Under the pieces are notes generated by a model. That model was not told the DNA's origin. It did no database searches and was given only the letters and a program-made list of their open reading frames with translations. Source: Microbacterium sp. LWO14-1.2 (GTDB lineage Bacteria; Actinomycetota; Actinomycetes; Actinomycetales; Microbacteriaceae). Taken from it: a DNA stretch of 64,000 bases. This document shows positions 60,346 to 64,000 of this stretch, piece by piece. The translations under genes and the position numbers were made by a program. Every line of letters begins with the position of its first letter. The first letter of the stretch is position 1. The stretch spans positions 1,116,001 through 1,180,000 of the forward strand of contig NZ_CP151633.1 of assembly GCF_038397715.1 (NCBI RefSeq), read 5' to 3'.

Positions 60346-61377
60346 TCAGGAGGCAGCGAGCTCGTCCCGCACGATCGCGGCGCCCGCGCTCAGCGCGCTC
60401 AGCTTCGCGAGGGCCGCTCCGCGGGGCAGCGGAGCCATGCCGCAGTTCGTGCTCGGCACGAGCTTGTCCGCATCCACGAAGGCGAGCGCCTCGCGCAGGG
60501 TGTCGGCGACCTGTTCGGGAGTCTCGACGGTCTCGCTCGCGACGTCGATCGCACCGAGCATGACGTTCTTTCCTCGGATGAGCTCGATCAGGTCGAGGGG
60601 CACGCGCGAGTGCGCGCGCTCCAACGAGACGGTGTCGATGATCGACTTCTGCAGCAGCGGGAACGACTCCTCGTACTGGCGCCACTCCGGTCCGAGCGTC
60701 GCCTTCCAATCGGTGTTCGCCTTGATGCCGTAGCCGTAGCAGATGTGCACGACGGTCTCGGCGCGCAACCCCTCGGCCGCGCGCTCCAGCGTCGCGACTC
60801 CCCAGTCCTTCAGCTCGTCGAAGAAGACGTTGAAGGCGGGCTCGTCGAACTGGATGACGTCGACGCCGGCCGCTTCGAGCTCGCGGGCCTCCTGATTGAG
60901 GATCGTCGCGAACTCCCAGGCGAGCTTTTCGCGGCTGCGATAGTGCCGGTCCGACAGCGTGTCGATCATGGTCATCGGCCCCGGCAGCGCCCACTTGATC
61001 CGCTGGTCGGTCTGCTGGCGGAGGAACTTCGCGTCATCGACGAACACCGACTTCTCGCGGCTCACCGCGCCGACGACCGTGGGCACGCTCGCGTCGTACC
61101 GGTCGCGGATGCGCACCGTCTCGCGCTGGTCGAAGTCCACGCCGCTCAGGTGCTCGATGAACGTCGTGACGAAGTGCTGGCGGGTCTGCTCGCCGTCGCT
61201 GATGACGTCGATGCCGCGGCGGGTCTGCTCCTGCACGGCGCTGCGCAGAGCATCCTGCTTGCCCTCGACGAGAGCGTCGCCCTCGAGCTTCCAGGGCGAC
61301 CAGAGCGTCTCGGGCTGTGCGAGCCAGGACGGCTTGGGGAGGCTGCCCACGATCGAGGTGGGGAGGAGGGAGTTCAC
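60346..61377 (-). CDS. mesD: folate-independent methionine synthase core protein MesD-like (MetE C-terminal-domain family)
   Basis: A 343-residue protein matching only the C-terminal catalytic half of cobalamin-independent methionine synthase. It opens with LLPTSIVGSLPKP, then has the homocysteine-binding DVISDGEQTRQHF, FDEPAFNVFFDEL, and zinc ligands in TVVHICYGYG (about residue 210) and STNCGMAPLP (about 320). It lacks the N-terminal folate-binding half of MetE. Next to a DUF1852 gene this matches the MesD/MesX system, in which a core methionine synthase works without methyl-folate; the methyl donor is not known to me. GTG 61377 has GGAGG 6 nt upstream; 14 nt separate it from mesX. Confidence 0.85.
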   Translation of the reverse strand: MNSLLPTSIVGSLPKPSWLAQPETLWSPWKLEGDALVEGKQDALRSAVQEQTRRGIDVISDGEQTRQHFVTTFIEHLSGVDFDQRETVRIRDRYDASVPTVVGAVSREKSVFVDDAKFLRQQTDQRIKWALPGPMTMIDTLSDRHYRSREKLAWEFATILNQEARELEAAGVDVIQFDEPAFNVFFDELKDWGVATLERAAEGLRAETVVHICYGYGIKANTDWKATLGPEWRQYEESFPLLQKSIIDTVSLERAHSRVPLDLIELIRGKNVMLGAIDVASETVETPEQVADTLREALAFVDADKLVPSTNCGMAPLPRGAALAKLSALSAGAAIVRDELAAS

Positions 61378-61391
61378 GATGCGCCTCCGGG

Positions 61392-62390
61392 TCACGCGGC
61401 CGTGGCCGTGTCGTCGGCGGCGGCCCACCGCGCGAGCACGTCGCGATGCGGCTTCACGAAGTGCTCCTCGGTGTACCGGCCCTGCGAGCGTGCGAGCCGG
61501 TTGCGCTCCTCGCGGTCGTACCCGATCTGGGTCGACGAGTAGTCCTGCTGGTCGAGCGTCGGCCGGTAGATGCTCGCGGCGGCGGAGTTCGCGTTGTAGA
61601 TCTCCGGGCGGTAGATCTTCTGGAACGTCTCCATGGTGCTGATGGTGCCGATCAGCTGCAGGTTGGAGTAGTCGGTGAGCAGGTCGCCCTCGAAGTAGAA
61701 CGCGAGCGGTGCGACGCTCCCCGGAGGCATGAAGTACCGCACCCGCAGCCCCATCTTCCCGAAGTAGGCGTCGGTCAGCGATCCCTCATCGTCCTGCACG
61801 TACTCGACGCCGAGGACGGGGTGGTGGTTCTCGGTGCGGCGGTACTCCTTGCTCGTCGACACGCTGATGCAGATCACCGGCGAGGTCGTGAAGCGCTCGC
61901 GGTACGCCTCGGAGTCGAGGAAGTGCCGGAACAGCTTGCCGTGCAGGTCGCCGAAGTCGTCGGGGACGGTGAACCGGCCCGCCGCCTCCGTCGCCGCCGG
62001 GAGCACCACGCTGAAGTCGAAGTCGCGGACGTACGACGAGAAGTTGTTGCCGACGATGCCGTGATGACGTCGTCCGGTCTGCCGGTCGACGATCTGGATG
62101 TCGAGGACCTCGAGCAGCGGGAACCGCTTGTCCTCGCCGTCGGCGGTGAACTCCAGGCCGGCTGAGACGATCTCGAGCTCGAGCGTGTACCGGTCGCGGG
62201 TCGGGTTGTCCCAGTGCGCGAGGTCGTTGAAGCGCCGGTCGATCATCGTGAGCGCGTTGCGGAGGTTCTGCCGGCGGTGCTCGCCGCGCGCGAGGTTCGC
62301 GAAGTTCGTCGTGGTGCGCGAGTCGTCGGAGGGCGTGTAGTCCTCGTCGAAGCGCGTGGTGGTGATGTGGAACGTGAAGTCGTTCGCCAT
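61392..62390 (-). CDS. mesX: DUF1852 protein MesX-like, partner of MesD
   Basis: A 332-residue soluble protein matching the DUF1852 family: FTFHITTTRFDEDYTPSD at the start, NFANLARGEHRRQNLRNAL, SVSTSKEYRRTENHHPVLG, and a C-terminal YEEEHFVKPHRD-like end. In the published account of folate-independent methionine synthases, MesX (DUF1852) is needed for MesD activity in aerobes and was suggested to act as an oxygenase-type partner. It lies first in the operon, 14 nt before mesD. Promoter lies in the 123-nt gap shared with the LysR gene. Confidence 0.87.
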   Translation of the reverse strand: MANDFTFHITTTRFDEDYTPSDDSRTTTNFANLARGEHRRQNLRNALTMIDRRFNDLAHWDNPTRDRYTLELEIVSAGLEFTADGEDKRFPLLEVLDIQIVDRQTGRRHHGIVGNNFSSYVRDFDFSVVLPAATEAAGRFTVPDDFGDLHGKLFRHFLDSEAYRERFTTSPVICISVSTSKEYRRTENHHPVLGVEYVQDDEGSLTDAYFGKMGLRVRYFMPPGSVAPLAFYFEGDLLTDYSNLQLIGTISTMETFQKIYRPEIYNANSAAASIYRPTLDQQDYSSTQIGYDREERNRLARSQGRYTEEHFVKPHRDVLARWAAADDTATAA

Positions 62391-62465
62391 GAGCGGCCCA
62401 TCTGCTGGCTGAGCGACCGGATCGGCCGCGCGGAAGTCTGTGCATCCATCGTGCGGCGGAAAGCG

Positions 62466-62506
62466 GACTATCGGGTAACTCGCGCCAGCTATGCGCGGAT
62501 ATAGTC
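62466..62506. promoter_or_regulatory. GACTAT/ATAGTC inverted repeat in the mesX-LysR divergent region
   Basis: GACTAT (62466-62471) and ATAGTC (62501-62506) are perfect inverted hexamers, 29 nt apart. The right one overlaps the LysR -10 (TATAGT, 62500-62505), 8 nt before its ATG. A site for self-regulation and mesXD control is plausible. Confidence 0.4.
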
Positions 62507-62513
62507 TCTACCT

Positions 62514-63455
62514 ATGGCACGCGGATCCAGCGGCATCACGCTGCAGCAGCTCCACTACTTCGTCGAGGTCGCGGCGGAGGGGTCGATCAGCGCGGCCGCC
62601 GATCTGCTCTACGTCTCGCAGCCCACGATGTCGGCGGCCATGAAGGACCTCGAGACGCGGGCCGGGCGCACCCTGCTGCTCCGCTCCGCCCGCGGCGTCA
62701 CCCTCACGGCCGACGGCGCGGAGTTCCTCGGGTATGCACGACAGGTCACCGAGCAGGTCGCGCTGCTCGAGCAGCGGTACCTCGGTCGGCCGCCGTCGCG
62801 TCGCCTGCTGGGCGTCTCGGCACAGCACTACTCGTTCGTGATCGACGCCTTCGTGCGCATGGTCAAGGCCAGCGGAGCGGCGGAGTACGAGTTCTCCCTT
62901 CGCGAGACCCGCACGTGGGACATCATCGAAGACGTCCGCACCCTGCGCAGCGAACTCGGCATCCTCTACCGCAACGACTTCAACCGCAGCGTCATCGACA
63001 AGCTGCTGCGCGACTCCGGCCTCGCATTCCATCCCCTCTTCCTCGCCGATCCGCACATCTTCATCTCGCGCAAGAACCCGCTCGCGGCGCGCGATCGCGT
63101 GACCCTCGACGATCTCGCCGGCCTCCCCCGTCTCACTTTCGACCAGGGTGCGAACAACTCGTTCTACTTCGCCGAGGAGATCCTCTCGACCCTGTCGAGC
63201 GCGCAGGAGATCCGCGTCTCGGATCGCGCGACCATCTTCAACCTCATGATCGGCCTCGACGGGTACACGATCTCGACGGGCATCATCAGCGACGACCTCG
63301 ACCCCGAGATCGTCGCGATCCCGCTCGACGTCGACGAGCGCATCGAGATCGGCTGGATCGGCCACTCCGCCATCCCGCTCACGGAGCAGGCGCAACGCTA
63401 TCTCGACGAGCTGCGGGCGGTCGTCGCGGGCTTCGGAGTCGTGCTGCTCGGCTGA
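62514..63455 (+). CDS. LysR-family transcriptional regulator (next to mesXD)
   Basis: A 313-residue LysR regulator. The helix-turn-helix covers residues 7-66 (LQQLHYFVEVAAEGSISAAADLLYVSQPTMSAAM), then the effector domain (RRLLGVSAQHYSFVIDAFV, LPRLTFDQGANNSFYFAEE). It starts 123 nt from mesX in the opposite direction, so it is the best candidate controller of methionine synthesis here; the sensed compound may be homocysteine or a sulfur metabolite, which is inference. Leaderless-type start (TATAGT 8 nt before ATG). Confidence 0.92.
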   Translation: MARGSSGITLQQLHYFVEVAAEGSISAAADLLYVSQPTMSAAMKDLETRAGRTLLLRSARGVTLTADGAEFLGYARQVTEQVALLEQRYLGRPPSRRLLGVSAQHYSFVIDAFVRMVKASGAAEYEFSLRETRTWDIIEDVRTLRSELGILYRNDFNRSVIDKLLRDSGLAFHPLFLADPHIFISRKNPLAARDRVTLDDLAGLPRLTFDQGANNSFYFAEEILSTLSSAQEIRVSDRATIFNLMIGLDGYTISTGIISDDLDPEIVAIPLDVDERIEIGWIGHSAIPLTEQAQRYLDELRAVVAGFGVVLLG

Positions 63456-63470
63456 GGCCGGGGGAGACAC

Positions 63471-63508
63471 GAGAACGCCTCGGACGATACGGCGTCCGAG
63501 GCGTTCTC
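63471..63508. terminator. bidirectional terminator between LysR gene and tctA
   Basis: GAGAACGCCTCGGAC (63471-63485) and GTCCGAGGCGTTCTC (63494-63508) form a perfect 15-bp stem with an 8-nt loop in the convergent gap. Confidence 0.85.
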
Positions 63509-63517
63509 CCTCGTGGG

Positions 63518-64000
63518 TCAGGCTTCGACGGACACCTTCTTCGCCTCGACCTTCGCCTGAGCACGCGCCACGATGCGCCCGCGCACCGCCAGCACGAGGA
63601 CGACGGCCAGGATCGCGTACAGGGTGAGCGAGATCGGCCCCTGCACGAGCACCGAGAAGTCGCCGTTGGCGCTCATCGCGGCATCCCGCAGGCTGGTCTC
63701 CGCCAGCGGTCCGAGCACCATGCCGATGATCAGCGGGGCGAGCGGGTAGTCGAGCGCCCGCATCAGGAACCCGAGCAGACCGATCCCCAGCAGCATGAGC
63801 AGGTCGAACACCGAGCCGCTCGTCGCGTAGATGCCGAGGGCGCAGAAGAGCGTGATGCCCGCGTACAGGTAGGGACGCGGGATCAGCAGCAGCTTGGCCC
63901 ACAGCATCGCGAAAGGCAGGTTCAGGATGAGCAGCACGATCATCGCGATGAAGAAGCTCGCCAGCAGCGCCCATACGAGCTCGGGCGCCCGCTCGAACAG
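63518..64000 (-). CDS. tctA: tripartite tricarboxylate transporter large permease TctA, 3' part only
   Basis: The last 160 or so residues of a TctA permease; the gene runs off the window edge. Hydrophobic segments alternate with family motifs YPLAPLIIGMVLGPLAETSLRDAAM and RPYLYAGITLFCALGIYA. TctA is the 11-12-helix subunit that, with TctB and a periplasmic TctC, imports citrate or other carboxylates. tctB and tctC would be expected upstream, beyond the window. The C-terminus carries a charged, Ala/Lys/Val-rich tail (ARAQAKVEAKKVSVEA). Confidence 0.9.
   Translation of the reverse strand: MFERAPELVWALLASFFIAMIVLLILNLPFAMLWAKLLLIPRPYLYAGITLFCALGIYATSGSVFDLLMLLGIGLLGFLMRALDYPLAPLIIGMVLGPLAETSLRDAAMSANGDFSVLVQGPISLTLYAILAVVLVLAVRGRIVARAQAKVEAKKVSVEA

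Noticed and set aside
62391-62465. SAM or cobalamin riboswitch before mesX
   Set aside because: The leader is too short and lacks the conserved cores of these riboswitches.

Overview
The window is high-GC (about 70%) actinobacterial DNA. Protein styles, start-codon use and intergenic structure suggest a member of the Microbacteriaceae, most like Microbacterium; this is an inference, because there is no rRNA gene to place it. Coding density is high. ATGA or GTGA stop/start overlaps are common inside operons. At least thirteen genes have a TANNNT-type hexamer only 6-8 nt before the start codon, the layout of leaderless transcripts. I see no rRNA, tRNA, IS element, prophage or CRISPR array.

Layout. 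0.2-2.2 kb: a winged-helix regulator, an AlkA-type DNA glycosylase and a small membrane protein. 2.2-6.9 kb: an iron-siderophore ABC importer (lipoprotein, two permeases, ATPase) divergent from a siderophore-interacting reductase, with two DtxR/IdeR-like boxes between them. 7.2-8.7 kb: a short transcription unit with a 32-residue ORF and its own terminator, then an RtcB-family ligase. 8.7-14.9 kb: MFS exporter, M20 peptidase, FUSC-like membrane protein, thioredoxin-like protein, VOC protein and threonine synthase. 15.1-21.7 kb: an overlapping operon for trehalose formation from glycogen (glgX-treY-treZ) led by a small unknown gene. 21.7-27.2 kb: GNAT, a zinc-ribbon-like unknown, a DesK/LuxR two-component pair, a small-multidrug-export membrane protein, and a MmyB-type regulator divergent from an SDR. 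27.3-31.5 kb: a 1389-residue secreted multidomain sugar-dehydrogenase-like protein.

31.6-41.6 kb is a transport island: livFGMH plus binding protein, divergent from a LacI regulator with tandem operators in the shared promoter, an acetylxylan-esterase-like hydrolase, and a MalEFG-type sugar importer. 41.8-45.7 kb is an overlapping operon of one NtaA/SnaA/DszA-type flavin monooxygenase and two DszC/SfnB-type acyl-CoA-dehydrogenase-fold proteins, probably for organosulfur use. 45.8-49.5 kb holds poorly known small genes and probable gene remnants. 49.4-54.5 kb has a MarR regulator with an attenuator-like leader, a flotillin-like protein and HrpB helicase. 54.7-60.3 kb has an AAA ATPase, L-serine dehydratase, an acidic disordered protein, and a solitary SdhA-like flavoprotein divergent from a LysR regulator. 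60.3-62.4 kb carries a methionine-synthase core protein next to a DUF1852 protein, the mesD/mesX pair for folate-independent methionine synthesis, divergent from a second LysR gene. The window ends inside a tctA gene.

The most unusual features are the non-coding ones: a GCGTTTCGTCTCG/CTCAACGACCC repeat family at two convergent gene ends (one copy expanded to a 29-nt tandem array), a second family of 55-nt palindromes at two other convergent ends, a nested hairpin at 50.05 kb, and two attenuator-like leaders (upstream of rtcB and marR).
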